64,000 bases of DNA from Motiliproteus sediminis (lineage in GTDB: Bacteria; Pseudomonadota; Gammaproteobacteria; Pseudomonadales; Balneatricaceae). Where the stretch lies: contig NZ_JAERQK010000013.1 of the NCBI RefSeq assembly GCF_017912535.1, positions 1-64,000 of the forward strand, given 5' to 3'. Shown in pieces: positions 55,102-64,000 of this stretch. Position 1 is the first letter of the stretch, and every line of letters begins with the position of its first letter. A model generated the notes under the pieces. The model saw only the letters and a program-made list of their open reading frames with translations. It made no database searches and was not told where the DNA came from. The translations under genes were made by a program, and so were the position numbers.

Positions 55102-56334
55102 TCAGAACAGTACCCGGCAGCGGATGGTGCCCGGTACCTCCTGTAGCTTCTTCAACGCCAGATCGCTGTGCTCGGCATCGATATCCATCACCACGTAACC
55201 GACTTTATCGTTGGTCTGCAGGTACTGGCCGCTGATGTTGATGTTGTTTTCGGAGAACACGGTGTTGATGCGAGTCATCACCCCCGGCACGTTCTCGTGG
55301 ATGTGCAACAGGCGGTGCTTGTCGGGATGCGCCGGCAGTGCCACCTCGGGGAAGTTTACCGAGGTAATGGTGGAGCCGTTGTCACTGTACTTAACCAGCT
55401 TCTCGGCCACTTCGTAACCGATATTTTCCTGCGCTTCCATGGTGCTGCCGCCCACGTGGGGAGTCAGAATGACGTTGTCGAAGGCGCGCAGCGGGGACAG
55501 GAACTCCTCGCTGTTCGACTTCGGCTCCACCGGGAACACGTCAATGGCTGCGCCCAGCAGCTTGCCGGAATCCAGTACACCACAAAGGGCATCAATATCG
55601 ACCACGGTGCCACGCGCGGCGTTGATCAGGATGCTACCCTCTTTCATCTGCGCCAGTTGAGCGGGGCCGATCATATTCTTGGTGGCCGCAGTTTCCGGCA
55701 CGTGCAGACTGACGATGTCGCAAGTTTCAAGCAGCTCCTTCAGAGATCCCATCTGGGTCGCATTGCCGATCGGCAGCTTGGTGACTACATCGTAGAAGCA
55801 AACGTTCATACCGAGGGATTCTGCCATCACGCTCAGCTGCGAACCGATGGAGCCGTAGCCGATGATCCCCAGCCGCTTGCCGCGAATCTCGTAGGAGTTC
55901 TTGGCCGACTTGTCCCACTCGCCACGGTGGCACTTGGCGTTACGGGCTGCCACACCGCGCAGCAGAATAATCGCTTCGGCCAGCACCAGTTCTGCTACGC
56001 TGCGGGTGTTGGAGTAAGGCGCATTGAATACCGCGATACCGCGGCTCATGGCGGCGATCAGATCGACCTGATTGGTGCCGATACAGAAACAGCCGATCGC
56101 CTGCAGCTTTCTGGCGGCGTCCAGTACCCGGTCGGTCAGTTGGGAGCGGGAACGGATACCGACAAAGTGGGCATCCTTGATGCGCTCGATCAGCTCCTCT
56201 TCCGGCAGCGCAGTGGCAAGGTAATCGACGTTGGTGTAGCCGGCCGCGTTCAGGGTATCGACGGCGGACTGGTGCACACCCTCCAGCAGCAGGAACTTGA
56301 TCTTGTCCTTTCCGAGAGAGGTAATCTTGGTCAT
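55102..56334 (-). CDS. serA: D-3-phosphoglycerate dehydrogenase
   Basis: SerA oxidises 3-phosphoglycerate, the first step of serine synthesis. The 410-aa protein has the NAD-binding LGIIGYGSIGSQLSVMAESLGM and the catalytic Arg/Glu/His region (INAARGTVVDID, LTPHVGGSTMEAQ). A C-terminal ACT domain follows (RLLHIHENVPGVMTRINTVFSENNINI), which allows serine feedback. The length is that of the E. coli enzyme. It has a probable promoter just upstream and its own terminator, so it is monocistronic. Confidence 0.97.
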   Translation of the reverse strand: MTKITSLGKDKIKFLLLEGVHQSAVDTLNAAGYTNVDYLATALPEEELIERIKDAHFVGIRSRSQLTDRVLDAARKLQAIGCFCIGTNQVDLIAAMSRGIAVFNAPYSNTRSVAELVLAEAIILLRGVAARNAKCHRGEWDKSAKNSYEIRGKRLGIIGYGSIGSQLSVMAESLGMNVCFYDVVTKLPIGNATQMGSLKELLETCDIVSLHVPETAATKNMIGPAQLAQMKEGSILINAARGTVVDIDALCGVLDSGKLLGAAIDVFPVEPKSNSEEFLSPLRAFDNVILTPHVGGSTMEAQENIGYEVAEKLVKYSDNGSTITSVNFPEVALPAHPDKHRLLHIHENVPGVMTRINTVFSENNINISGQYLQTNDKVGYVVMDIDAEHSDLALKKLQEVPGTIRCRVLF

Positions 56335-56415
56335 GGCGTTTAACTAACCTCGGCTTGTCGCTGAATCAGCGCTTGTCGGCGCGACAGATCGCGCGGCGGT
56401 AAAAATGAGGGCGCA

Positions 56416-56443
56416 ATGATAGCACAGAGTTTGATCAGGTCAG
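56416..56443 (-). promoter_or_regulatory. Candidate promoter of serA
   Basis: On the minus strand CTGACC (complement 56438-56443), 16 bases, then TATCAT (complement 56416-56421), followed by a GCGCC discriminator. The same TATCATTGCGCC block stands before metK. Confidence 0.5.
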
Positions 56444-56481
56444 CGCCCGCATAGCGTGAATGGGATTGAAATTATTTAGCG

Positions 56482-57378
56482 TTAACTTGAAGAAGACTCA
56501 ACATCTTCCGGCGCATGTTCCAGCAGAAACGCCACAAAACGCCGGTCGGCATGGGACAGATAGGCCCCGCGCTTCCAGGCAATGCAGAGGTCCAGCCATA
56601 CCGGCTCGGCAAAAGAGCACGCCTGTAGGTGGGGATCATCATCCACCACCATGCGCAGAAAGGTGGTGATGCCAAACCCCTTGCGCACAATGGAGCGGAT
56701 CAACGGGATCAGGTTGGTTTCAAACGCCAGCTGCAACTGGTTGCCGCTGCGCTGGGCCAGCCGGTCGATAAACTCGCGGTGGAAGTACCCCTCTTTGAAC
56801 AACACCAGCTGCTCGGCAAAGAACGCATCGAAACTGACGCGGTTAGACGTAGCAAAAGGGTGATCAAGGGGCACGCAGGCCACCATCTCAGCACGCAAAA
56901 ACAGGCGCGCGTCGAGATCCTCCGGCAGCTGGTCACGGACGATAATGCCCATGTCCAGTTCACCGCTGTCGATCAGCCGCTGGATATCGCGGGTACCCGC
57001 TTCCTGCACCGACAGGTTGAGATCGGGATAACGCTGTTTGAACGCCATCAGGATCTCGGGAAAGTAGTAGCTGCCCAGCATACTGGGAATACCGATGCGG
57101 ACTTCGCCTTTACGCAACCCTCGCAGCTCGTCCATCTCCAGCCGGGCATCACGCACGCTGTCGAGAATGCGCCCGGTATGGCGCAGCAGCGCCCGCCCCT
57201 CGGCCGTCAGCGCAATGCCCTTGTCCTGGCGGTGAAACAGCAGCAGATCCAGCTCCTGCTCCAGTTTACGCACCGCGATGCTTACCGCCGGCTGCGCCAT
57301 GTGCAGCTCCTCCGCGGCGCGGGTGAAACTGGCATGGCGGGCCACCGCGGCAAAGATTGTCAGTTTACGCAGATCCAT
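56482..57378 (-). CDS. LysR-family regulator divergent from an MFS transporter
   Basis: This 298-aa regulator has the HTH KLTIFAAVARHASFTRAAEELHMAQPAVSIAVRKLEQE (residues about 5-42) and a substrate-binding C-terminal domain. It is divergent from the MFS transporter gene, with a palindrome in the spacer, so it likely controls that gene and itself. Confidence 0.9.
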   Translation of the reverse strand: MDLRKLTIFAAVARHASFTRAAEELHMAQPAVSIAVRKLEQELDLLLFHRQDKGIALTAEGRALLRHTGRILDSVRDARLEMDELRGLRKGEVRIGIPSMLGSYYFPEILMAFKQRYPDLNLSVQEAGTRDIQRLIDSGELDMGIIVRDQLPEDLDARLFLRAEMVACVPLDHPFATSNRVSFDAFFAEQLVLFKEGYFHREFIDRLAQRSGNQLQLAFETNLIPLIRSIVRKGFGITTFLRMVVDDDPHLQACSFAEPVWLDLCIAWKRGAYLSHADRRFVAFLLEHAPEDVESSSS

Positions 57379-57382
57379 CGAG

Positions 57383-57401
57383 CCATATTAATCAAATATG
57401 G
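57383..57401. promoter_or_regulatory. Palindrome in the LysR/MFS spacer
   Basis: CCATATT-AATCA-AATATGG is a perfect 7+7 inverted repeat that starts four bases upstream of the LysR ATG. Its T-N11-A form fits LysR-type binding sites. The AT-rich stretch next to it probably holds the transporter promoter. Confidence 0.6.
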
Positions 57402-57494
57402 ATTTTATATAAATTATATATTTTTGTTATCACTTTACCGTTGATAGAGTGCCTGCCATCGGCCTGACGGCCCTTTTTTCTGGTAGACACTGCG

Positions 57495-58691
57495 ATGATT
57501 GATCCCGGCTCATCCGCCTTTTGGCGCGCCACACTGGCCCTCTGCCTGGGCTCCTTTCTGGTGTTCGCCAACGTCTATATTACCCAGCCGTTGATGCCGC
57601 TGTTTCGTGAGCTGTTCCAGCTCAGTTCGCTGCAAGCCACCTTTTCCCTCTCTCTGACCACCCTCAGCCTCGGGCTGTCGCTACTGGTCTACGGTCCGCT
57701 GTCCGATGCCCTCGGACGACGGCGAATCATGATCGTGACGCTGATGGCGGCGGTGCTGGTTACCGGTCTGATCAGTCTGGTGGAGAGTTACGCCGCGCTG
57801 CTGTGGCTGCGGATACTGCAAGGGTTCTTTCTGGGCGGGCTGCCGGCGATCGCCATCGCCTATATGGGAGACGAATTCAGCCGCAAGGCGCTGCTGCTGG
57901 CGGTAGGTTTCTACATCAGTGGCAACAGCCTCGGCGGAATCGCGGGGCGGCTGTTTGGCGGTATCCTCACCGACCTCAGCAGCTGGCAGCTGGCCTTTGC
58001 AGCGCTCAGCCTGATCAGCGTTGTCGGTGTGCTGCTGTTTGCCTGGCTGCTGCCGCCTTCGCGCCATTTCGAGCCCAAGCCGCTGCGGCCGCGCACCATG
58101 GCGCAGGACCTGCTCGGCCATCTGGCCAACCCGTTACTCCTGGCCGCCTACCTGATCGGTGGGCTGAACTTCTTTATCTTTGCCAACCAGTACAGCTTCG
58201 TAACCTATGTGCTGGCCGAAGCCCCCTATAACCTGCCGCCCACCTGGCTGGGGATGCTGTTTCTGACCTATCTCTCCGGCACCCTCGGCTCGGCGGTATC
58301 GGGCCGGGTGGCCCAGCAGCTGCCGCAAGCACAGTGCATGCTGATCGGTATCCTGATCATGATGCTGGGCTCGCTGACCACTCTGGGCGACAGCCTCAGC
58401 GCCATTATCGGCGGCCTGCTGATCAACAGTTTCGGGTTCTTCTTTTGCCACTCGATGGCCAGCTCCTGGGTCAACCGTAACGCCCACAAGGCGCGTGCCA
58501 GCGCCTCGTCGCTGTATCTGGTGTTTTACTATCTGGGAGCCAGTAGCGGCGGATTCTACCTGAATCTGTTCTGGACCCGCTGGCACTGGCCGGGAGTTAT
58601 CGGCGGCAGCCTGCTAATTCTGTCGATCACTGCCGCGGCGGCCATCTGGCTGCTGCGGCAGGAGCGCGCCCTGAGCGCGCAGCCGGTCTGA
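57495..58691 (+). CDS. MFS transporter, probable drug or metabolite exporter
   Basis: This 398-aa inner-membrane protein has 12 predicted transmembrane segments. It has the MFS motif between segments 2 and 3 (YGPLSDALGRRRIMI) and LRILQGFFLGGLPAIAIAYMGDEF in segments 4-5. It resembles the YbfB/YnfM branch of exporters. The substrate is unknown; the divergent LysR regulator suggests inducible expression. Confidence 0.9.
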   Translation: MIDPGSSAFWRATLALCLGSFLVFANVYITQPLMPLFRELFQLSSLQATFSLSLTTLSLGLSLLVYGPLSDALGRRRIMIVTLMAAVLVTGLISLVESYAALLWLRILQGFFLGGLPAIAIAYMGDEFSRKALLLAVGFYISGNSLGGIAGRLFGGILTDLSSWQLAFAALSLISVVGVLLFAWLLPPSRHFEPKPLRPRTMAQDLLGHLANPLLLAAYLIGGLNFFIFANQYSFVTYVLAEAPYNLPPTWLGMLFLTYLSGTLGSAVSGRVAQQLPQAQCMLIGILIMMLGSLTTLGDSLSAIIGGLLINSFGFFFCHSMASSWVNRNAHKARASASSLYLVFYYLGASSGGFYLNLFWTRWHWPGVIGGSLLILSITAAAAIWLLRQERALSAQPV

Positions 58692-58703
58692 TGCGCTGTC
58701 GGC

Positions 58704-59063
58704 CTACTCCTTGATCCAGGCCCAGGCCTGCTCACGCTCCTTGAGGTCGAAATAGCGCACCTCACCGTAGGTGAAAGCCCGGGTCAGGCGCGCCATCCAC
58801 TTTTCCCAGTCACGATCACCGACGATGGCGATCCGCTCCACCCGGCGGTTGATCTCCATGCCGAAGATCAGGTCGTCCCAGGCAGCCTGGATATCCCAGC
58901 CGCGAAAACCCTCCATCATGAACAGCAGGCGGATACTCTGCTGTTCCTCAAGGGTCCGTTTCACTTCAGGGATGAGAAAATTCTTGTAGTCGTTGTCGGT
59001 CAGACGACCGCTGGCGAGAAAGCCGAGTGCGGTGGGGCTGCTCTGCTCCAGTTTCATCAACAT
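58704..59063 (-). CDS. SpoIIAA-like STAS protein
   Basis: This 119-aa protein has the SpoIIAA-like pattern (GFLASGRLTDNDYKNFLIPEVKRTLEEQ, then LLFMMEGFRGWDIQAAWDDLIFGMEINRRVERIAIVGD and a C-terminal RAFTYGEVRYFDLKEREQAWAWI). These proteins are probably lipid- or small-molecule-binding rather than anti-sigma antagonists. Three codons in, a second ATG at 59057 is possible. It lies between the MFS gene and the c-di-GMP gene cluster. Confidence 0.85.
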   Translation of the reverse strand: MLMKLEQSSPTALGFLASGRLTDNDYKNFLIPEVKRTLEEQQSIRLLFMMEGFRGWDIQAAWDDLIFGMEINRRVERIAIVGDRDWEKWMARLTRAFTYGEVRYFDLKEREQAWAWIKE

Positions 59064-59182
59064 GTTTGGCGTCCTTTGCTGCGGCCTGCACTGAGAGTCT
59101 AGCTGCTTCAGCGCCGCTTGCGCGGCTGCTGAACGGACGGATTAACACCCCGCTCCCAGCGCCGGTTCGGCGGTTCGGCGGT

Positions 59183-61756
59183 TCAGGCCCGGGTGGACTG
59201 GCGCTCTTCCTGAGCGATGAAATAGGTGGTCCAGGGACGCGGCTGGTCAATGCCGTAGCCCTGGGCAAAGTCGACACCGATGGTGCTCAGGCCGCGGATA
59301 ATTTCGTCATCTTCGACGAACTCGGCAATGGTCTTCATCCCCAGTGTGCGGCCTACCTTGTTCACCGCCTCAACAATGCTGTACTGCACCGGGTCTTTGG
59401 CCAGCTGCTTGACGAAGGCACCGTCGATCTTGAGGTAATCCACCGGCAGGTTCTTGAGATAAGCGAACGACGACATACCGCTACCGAAGTCATCGAGGGC
59501 AAACTGGCAGCCCATCTGCCGCACCGCTTCGATAAAGGCGATGGCAGACTCCAGATTCTGGATCGCGGCGGTCTCGGTGATCTCAAAGCAGATCTGGGTC
59601 GGTTCGATGGCGTGTTCATCGAACAGATTGCGAATAAAGTCGAGGAAGAAGGTATCGCTGAGCGTGGTGCCGGAAAGGTTGACCGAGTAGCTGAACTGCG
59701 CCGCCAGCGTACCCTGCTCGCGCGCTTGAGCGATGTTGGCGCACACCTCGCTGATGACCCAGCGGTCCAGTTGCGGCATCAGGTTGTACTCTTCTGCCGC
59801 CGGGATAAAGATCGGCGGCAGAATGCGTCCATCCTCGGTTTCCATCCGCAGCAGCACCTCCACGTGGTGCGGCGGCTCACAACCGTGCTGGGTGATCGGC
59901 GAGATCGACTGCAGGTAGAGGCGGTAACGCTGTTCGTCGAGCGCCTTCTTGATCTTGGGTACCCAAAGACTGAGCTCGTGTTTGCGACTGCTCTCGAAGA
60001 TATCCTTGGTATGGATATGGATATTGTTGCGCCCCTGCTCGCGGGCGGAATCCACCGCCGAGTTGGCGGCCATAAACACGTCTGACAGGTCACGATAGTT
60101 CTGGTTAATGAACACCACGCCGATGGTGGCGGTGGTATCAAAGCTGTTATCTTCCCACTCGAAGCGGATGCCGTTGATCACCTCACGCAGTTCGCACGCC
60201 ACGTTGAGCGCATCGCTGGGTTCGGCATTGGGGCGTAACACGGCAAATTCGTCCCCGCCGACCCGCGACAGCACATCGTGCTCACCCAGTGCGCGTTTGA
60301 GCTCTCCCGCCACCTGACGCAAGAAGCCGTCGCCCCCCTTAGAGCCGCAGATGTCGTTGATCACCGAGAAGTGGTCAAGATCGATATGCCACAGGATCGG
60401 CGAGCGTTTGCCGTCCGATTCACCCAGGTGCTGCTGGATCTTCTGGGCAAAGGTCATGCGGTTGTAAAGACCGGTCAGGGCATCGTGGGAGGTTTCGTAG
60501 TGCAGCTGCTCCGCCAGCACGCGGCTTTCATCGACGTCCTGGAATACCAGCACCGCGCCCAGCACATCTTTACCCAGCTGCCCGATGGGCGAGACCGTCA
60601 GGCTGAGGTGGTTGCGGCTACCGTCGGCCCGCACCATATAGACATGCTGGGTAATCTCGATCACCTTTTCCTGCTCGATAGCGCGGGTAGCCGGATCGTC
60701 GATCGGTTTATTGGTGATTTCGCTGAACAGCTGCAGCACCTGCGTCAGCGGCGCGTTACGCACCTCGGCAAACTGGTAGCCGAGCAAGCGCTCCGCCACC
60801 GGGTTCATAAAAGTGATCATCCCCTGACGATCGGTGGTGATCACCCCGTCACCGATAGAACCGAGGGTGATCTGGGCCATCTCCTTTTCACCCAGCAGGT
60901 GCGATGCGGTAAAGCGCAAACGCAGCAGCGTCGCGACCAGAAAGATCAGCAGCATGGCTCCGGCAGCGAACAGCCCGCTGCGGTAGTAGCCGGACAGCCG
61001 CTCCTGCTGCTCGTGATAGTTGAGGTAGGCTTCGGTCACCTGATTGAGCACCTTGCCCAGCGGAATCTGGTACAGCTGGTTGATCAGCTTTTCGACCTGC
61101 ACCCGTTCACGGAATACCACCTGCCCATGCTGGTAGGTGAACTGCAGCGCGTCATTGACATGTTCATCGCTACCGCTGTCTTCCAGCTCCAGCAGCACCG
61201 CGTCCAGCTCTTCCAGCATCTGCTCAGCCTGCTCAGACAGCGACGGTGTCGGATTGCTGGCAAACGCCAGCAGCGTATTGCGGTAATCGTTGAGCAGTTT
61301 GTAAAGCTGGCTGTCCCGCTGCGCCAACTGGTCAAGCTCAGCATGGCGGCTCAGACCGGTGATCGCATTCTTGAGCAGAACCACGCTCTTCATGAACCGG
61401 GTGACCAGTTCGCCACGCTCGGCCTGCATGTTGGCCAGCCGGCGCATGTAGTATTCCACCCCGGTACTGGCTTCACGGAAAGAGGCGTAGGGCGAGCTCT
61501 GCAGCGAGCGAATGCTTTGCTCCAGCCCCCGATGCAGGTCAAGCAGGGTGTCGAAGTTGTGATCACGCTCGTAGTACACCTGCATCACCCCTTGACGCAG
61601 CTGGTCATTCAACCGGCCGGCCTGGTGCAGCAAATCCAGCACCTGCGAGTGTTCGCGGTTCAGGGTATCCACTCGCTGAGCCTGATAGAACAGGAAGCTC
61701 AACAGCAGCAGTATGGTGCTGCCGGCAATTAACGGGGTCCAGCTGATGGTTCTCAC
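59183..61756 (-). CDS. c-di-GMP enzyme with PAS, GGDEF and EAL domains
   Basis: This 857-aa membrane protein begins with a hydrophobic segment (STILLLLSFLFYQA), then a long helical periplasmic sensor and a second segment near residue 265 (GLFAAGAMLLIFLVATLL). A PAS-like domain (MITFMNPVAERLLGYQF) follows, then an active-looking GGDEF domain (SRVGGDEFAVL). The C-terminal EAL domain has an altered signature, EVLLRM, but keeps DDFGSGMSS and the Lys/Glu set. The RxxD inhibitory site is absent. It overlaps the cytochrome gene by four bases. Confidence 0.9.
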   Translation of the reverse strand: MRTISWTPLIAGSTILLLLSFLFYQAQRVDTLNREHSQVLDLLHQAGRLNDQLRQGVMQVYYERDHNFDTLLDLHRGLEQSIRSLQSSPYASFREASTGVEYYMRRLANMQAERGELVTRFMKSVVLLKNAITGLSRHAELDQLAQRDSQLYKLLNDYRNTLLAFASNPTPSLSEQAEQMLEELDAVLLELEDSGSDEHVNDALQFTYQHGQVVFRERVQVEKLINQLYQIPLGKVLNQVTEAYLNYHEQQERLSGYYRSGLFAAGAMLLIFLVATLLRLRFTASHLLGEKEMAQITLGSIGDGVITTDRQGMITFMNPVAERLLGYQFAEVRNAPLTQVLQLFSEITNKPIDDPATRAIEQEKVIEITQHVYMVRADGSRNHLSLTVSPIGQLGKDVLGAVLVFQDVDESRVLAEQLHYETSHDALTGLYNRMTFAQKIQQHLGESDGKRSPILWHIDLDHFSVINDICGSKGGDGFLRQVAGELKRALGEHDVLSRVGGDEFAVLRPNAEPSDALNVACELREVINGIRFEWEDNSFDTTATIGVVFINQNYRDLSDVFMAANSAVDSAREQGRNNIHIHTKDIFESSRKHELSLWVPKIKKALDEQRYRLYLQSISPITQHGCEPPHHVEVLLRMETEDGRILPPIFIPAAEEYNLMPQLDRWVISEVCANIAQAREQGTLAAQFSYSVNLSGTTLSDTFFLDFIRNLFDEHAIEPTQICFEITETAAIQNLESAIAFIEAVRQMGCQFALDDFGSGMSSFAYLKNLPVDYLKIDGAFVKQLAKDPVQYSIVEAVNKVGRTLGMKTIAEFVEDDEIIRGLSTIGVDFAQGYGIDQPRPWTTYFIAQEERQSTRA

Positions 61757-62748
61757 GGTTCAACCCCCGGGTGGGTGCCGGTCAGGGTGGCGAGAAAATC
61801 CACTAACAGGTCGATCTCGTTACGGTCCAGCTCCACACCGAGCTGATGTTCGGCCATCTCTTCGATGGCGTGATCCAGCGTATCCGACGAGCCATCATGG
61901 AAGTAGGGTGCGGTGAGCGCGACATTGCGCAGCGACGGCACCCGAAACAGGTTGTTGTCTTCGCCCTCACCGGTCACGTAGTAGCGCCCCAGATCCTGCA
62001 GCCGCGGCTCGCCCTCCTGGCCACCCTCGTGCCGGTAGACGTAGAACTGTTCGAAGAAGTTAGCTCCCACCGATCGGCCGTTATGGCAGGTGGCGCAACC
62101 CACATCCTTGAACAGACGGTAGCCGCGCCGTTCGCGCTCGGTGAGGGCGTTCTGATCCCCCCGCAGATAACGGTCGAAGCGGGCGTTGGGGGCATTGAGA
62201 CTGTGCAGAAAGGTTACCAGCGCCTGCACCACGTCGGTTTTGGCCATCGGCCGCTCGTTCAACTGGCGGAAGCGGGCGTCGTAGTCGGGAGCCAGACGGG
62301 TGAGGGCTTGGCTCCACTCGGTATTCATCTTGTCGGGATCGGTAATCGCGGCATTCAACAGCTGCTCAAGACTGCTGAAACGGCCATCCCAGTTAAACCA
62401 GTAGTATTCGCTGACGTTATAGAGCAACGGCACACTGCGCTGGTACTTGCCCATCACCGCGGATACATCGGTCAGGCGCTGGTCCTCGCCAATGGGTGGC
62501 AACTGGTGACAACTGCCGCAATGGGTTTCGCCATCGCCCGACAGACGGGCGTCAAAAAACAGCTGCCGGCCCAGCTCCAGCAGTTCGGGATCGAGATCCC
62601 GCCGCAGCGGCACCGGACGTATGGGCTCGGAATTGAGCAGCAGCGCGGCACGTTCAAGGGGCGAACCCGGCTCATCCGCGGCCTGCGCCGTCAGCACCCA
62701 CAGCGTGGCCAGCCCCAGCGCAGCCGCTCTAGTGAGCCATCCAAACAC
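61753..62748 (-). CDS. Di-heme cytochrome c peroxidase (MauG/CCP family)
   Basis: This periplasmic protein of about 331 aa has two heme-binding CxxCH motifs, CGSCHQLPP and CATCHNGRSVG, and the CCP-type heme-ligand region. It probably reduces hydrogen peroxide or acts as a di-heme oxidase. The signal peptide is FGWLTRAAALGLATLWVLTAQA. I prefer the GTG at 62748 because AGGGG precedes it; an ATG at 62775 would give a longer leader. It overlaps the genes on both sides, which encode c-di-GMP proteins. Confidence 0.85.
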   Translation of the reverse strand: MFGWLTRAAALGLATLWVLTAQAADEPGSPLERAALLLNSEPIRPVPLRRDLDPELLELGRQLFFDARLSGDGETHCGSCHQLPPIGEDQRLTDVSAVMGKYQRSVPLLYNVSEYYWFNWDGRFSSLEQLLNAAITDPDKMNTEWSQALTRLAPDYDARFRQLNERPMAKTDVVQALVTFLHSLNAPNARFDRYLRGDQNALTERERRGYRLFKDVGCATCHNGRSVGANFFEQFYVYRHEGGQEGEPRLQDLGRYYVTGEGEDNNLFRVPSLRNVALTAPYFHDGSSDTLDHAIEEMAEHQLGVELDRNEIDLLVDFLATLTGTHPGVEP

Positions 62749-64000
62749 GGTTGCGCCCCTGCTCTTTGGCTTCATAGAGCGCGGCATCTGCGCGCTCGAC
62801 AAATTCATCCGACTCTTCCACATCCAGATAAGGGTAGCTGGCGACGCCGATACTGATGGTCACCTGCAGGCCGTCGATACGTGATGCCTCCACCGCTTCA
62901 CGCAGCCGCTCGGCCGTGATCAGCGCGCCGTTACGGGCGGTATTGGTGAGAATGATCAGGAACTCCTCGCCGCCGTAACGGCAAGGTACGTCCACCTCGC
63001 GGATACATTCGCGCATCACCCCGGCCAAGTGCTGGAGCACGCGGTCACCCTGATCATGGCCGTGTTCGTCATTGAAGCGCTTGAAGTGGTCAACGTCGAA
63101 CATCAGCACCGACAGATCCAGCTTGTACCGCCGCGCGCGCTTGAGTTCCACATCCAGAGTCTCGTCAAGGTGACGGCGGTTGTAGAGCTTGGTCAGCGCG
63201 TCGGTGGTGGAAAGCTCGCGCAGCTGGTTCTCCAGCTTTTTCTCTTCGGTGATGTCCCGCAACAGAATGGCGGATCCAATCGCCTCCCCGGTGGGGGCCA
63301 GGATGCTTGATGCCAGCATCTGCAGAATTCGGTTCTTGTACTCCACCAGTACCGGCTCCAGCTGCGACGGATCCTTGCACAGGTTGTGTTTGACCAACTC
63401 GGGATCGTCCAGCAGATTGAGGAAGCCGCCCACGCGGATCTCTTCGCTGGACTTGTCCAGCAACACCTCGGCGGCGGGGTTGACCAGCACGACATCGCCA
63501 TTGCTGTCGGTCACCACAATCCCTTCAAGCGAACTGAGCAGAATGGTGTTGAGCTTGTCCTGCTCGTTCTTGAGCCCCTTGTAGGAGTTCAGAACTTCAC
63601 GGGACATATGGTTGAAACTCTGCGCCATGCGCGACAGTTCATCGCGGCCGATCACCGGCACCACCTGATCAAGGTCGCCGCGACTGACCTCCAGCATGGC
63701 GTCGGTCAGCTTGTTGATCGGCTGCACCACCGACCGGCGGATCAGATAACTGGTCACCACGAACACCAGCCCCAGCATCACCACCAGCACCACCATCGAC
63801 TGGCTGCGCGTGGCGGCAATATCCTGCTTGATCGGCGCCAGCGAGGTGGTCAGCTTGAGTACGCCGCGGATGGGATTGTCACCACCGTGACAGCGGTGGC
63901 AGTCCTTGTCGTTCTTGATCGGCGCCAGAAAGGTCAGCAACTGCTCGTTGTTAACGTCGGTTTCGTAGTAGGAGATCTGTTCGCGCTCCTGCAGCACCTG
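62729..64000 (-). CDS. Heme-c-type sensor diguanylate cyclase, 5' end outside the window
   Basis: These 423 C-terminal residues have, in order, the end of a periplasmic sensor with CHRCHGG, a CxxCH heme-c motif of the DUF3365 type. Then come one membrane segment (VVLVVMLGLVFVVTSYLI), HAMP, PAS (NTILLSSLEGIVVTDSNGD) and GGDEF (CRYGGEEFLIIL). The inhibitory RxxD site is present (REVD, five residues before GGEEF). It is therefore likely an active, product-inhibited cyclase. It is upstream of the cytochrome c peroxidase gene, which it overlaps. The N-terminus is missing. Confidence 0.88.
   Translation of the reverse strand, partial: QVLQEREQISYYETDVNNEQLLTFLAPIKNDKDCHRCHGGDNPIRGVLKLTTSLAPIKQDIAATRSQSMVVLVVMLGLVFVVTSYLIRRSVVQPINKLTDAMLEVSRGDLDQVVPVIGRDELSRMAQSFNHMSREVLNSYKGLKNEQDKLNTILLSSLEGIVVTDSNGDVVLVNPAAEVLLDKSSEEIRVGGFLNLLDDPELVKHNLCKDPSQLEPVLVEYKNRILQMLASSILAPTGEAIGSAILLRDITEEKKLENQLRELSTTDALTKLYNRRHLDETLDVELKRARRYKLDLSVLMFDVDHFKRFNDEHGHDQGDRVLQHLAGVMRECIREVDVPCRYGGEEFLIILTNTARNGALITAERLREAVEASRIDGLQVTISIGVASYPYLDVEESDEFVERADAALYEAKEQGRNRVWMAH

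Noticed and set aside
60278-61732. A 484-codon open frame on the plus strand
   Set aside because: It lies antisense to the GGDEF/EAL gene and has no domain.

Overview
The window comes from the chromosome of a GC-rich gammaproteobacterium. Gene order resembles Pseudomonas and Oceanospirillales-type marine relatives: yqgE-ruvX-pyrR-pyrB-pyrC' beside tonB-gshB-rsmE, then metK facing tkt-epd-pgk-fba. The same blocks, including a dead dihydroorotase after pyrB, are found in pseudomonads. I cannot name a species from this window.

Layout. (1) 1-389: edge of an IS3-type insertion sequence. (2) 390-15910: core housekeeping genes. These are a pyrimidine operon, a response regulator, a DUF5610-like protein, tonB, glutathione synthetase, rsmE, metK and a transketolase/glycolysis operon. 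(3) 16087-17249: an alpha/beta hydrolase and the 5' part of a flavodoxin-like gene. (4) About 17250-46934: a 29.7-kb genomic island of lower and mixed GC that splits the flavodoxin-like gene. The 3' part of the gene resumes at about 46935-47181. (5) 47431-64000: ordinary accessory and signalling genes: deaminase/azoreductase, two LysR regulators, transporters, a frameshifted chemoreceptor, serA, and a c-di-GMP/cytochrome operon at the right edge.

The island starts with four overlapping genes. Three encode tyrosine-recombinase-like proteins and one a small HTH/coiled-coil protein, an arrangement like the Tn554, RIT and Gamma-Mobile-Trio families. A small fifth ORF follows with an in-frame stop. 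The cargo comes next. First is a helicase plus 180-aa gene pair, divergent from an XRE repressor gene; two matching palindromes cover the promoter between them. Next is a coiled-coil protein with a Cys-rich tail. Then comes a WYL-regulator-led type I restriction-modification operon (hsdM-hsdS-hsdR). Between hsdS and hsdR it carries an AAA ATPase/putative nuclease pair and a DUF6933-like gene, and after hsdR an unrecognised gene. Low-GC orphan genes follow, then an intact homologue of the very gene the island interrupts. Last is a block with two outer-membrane proteins and an alkyl-sulfatase. The island therefore looks like a recombinase-driven defence island with metabolic cargo and a spare copy of its target.

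The right edge holds a chain of genes on the minus strand: a diguanylate cyclase with a c-type heme motif in its sensor part, a di-heme cytochrome c peroxidase, and a GGDEF/EAL protein. This suggests redox- or heme-linked c-di-GMP signalling.
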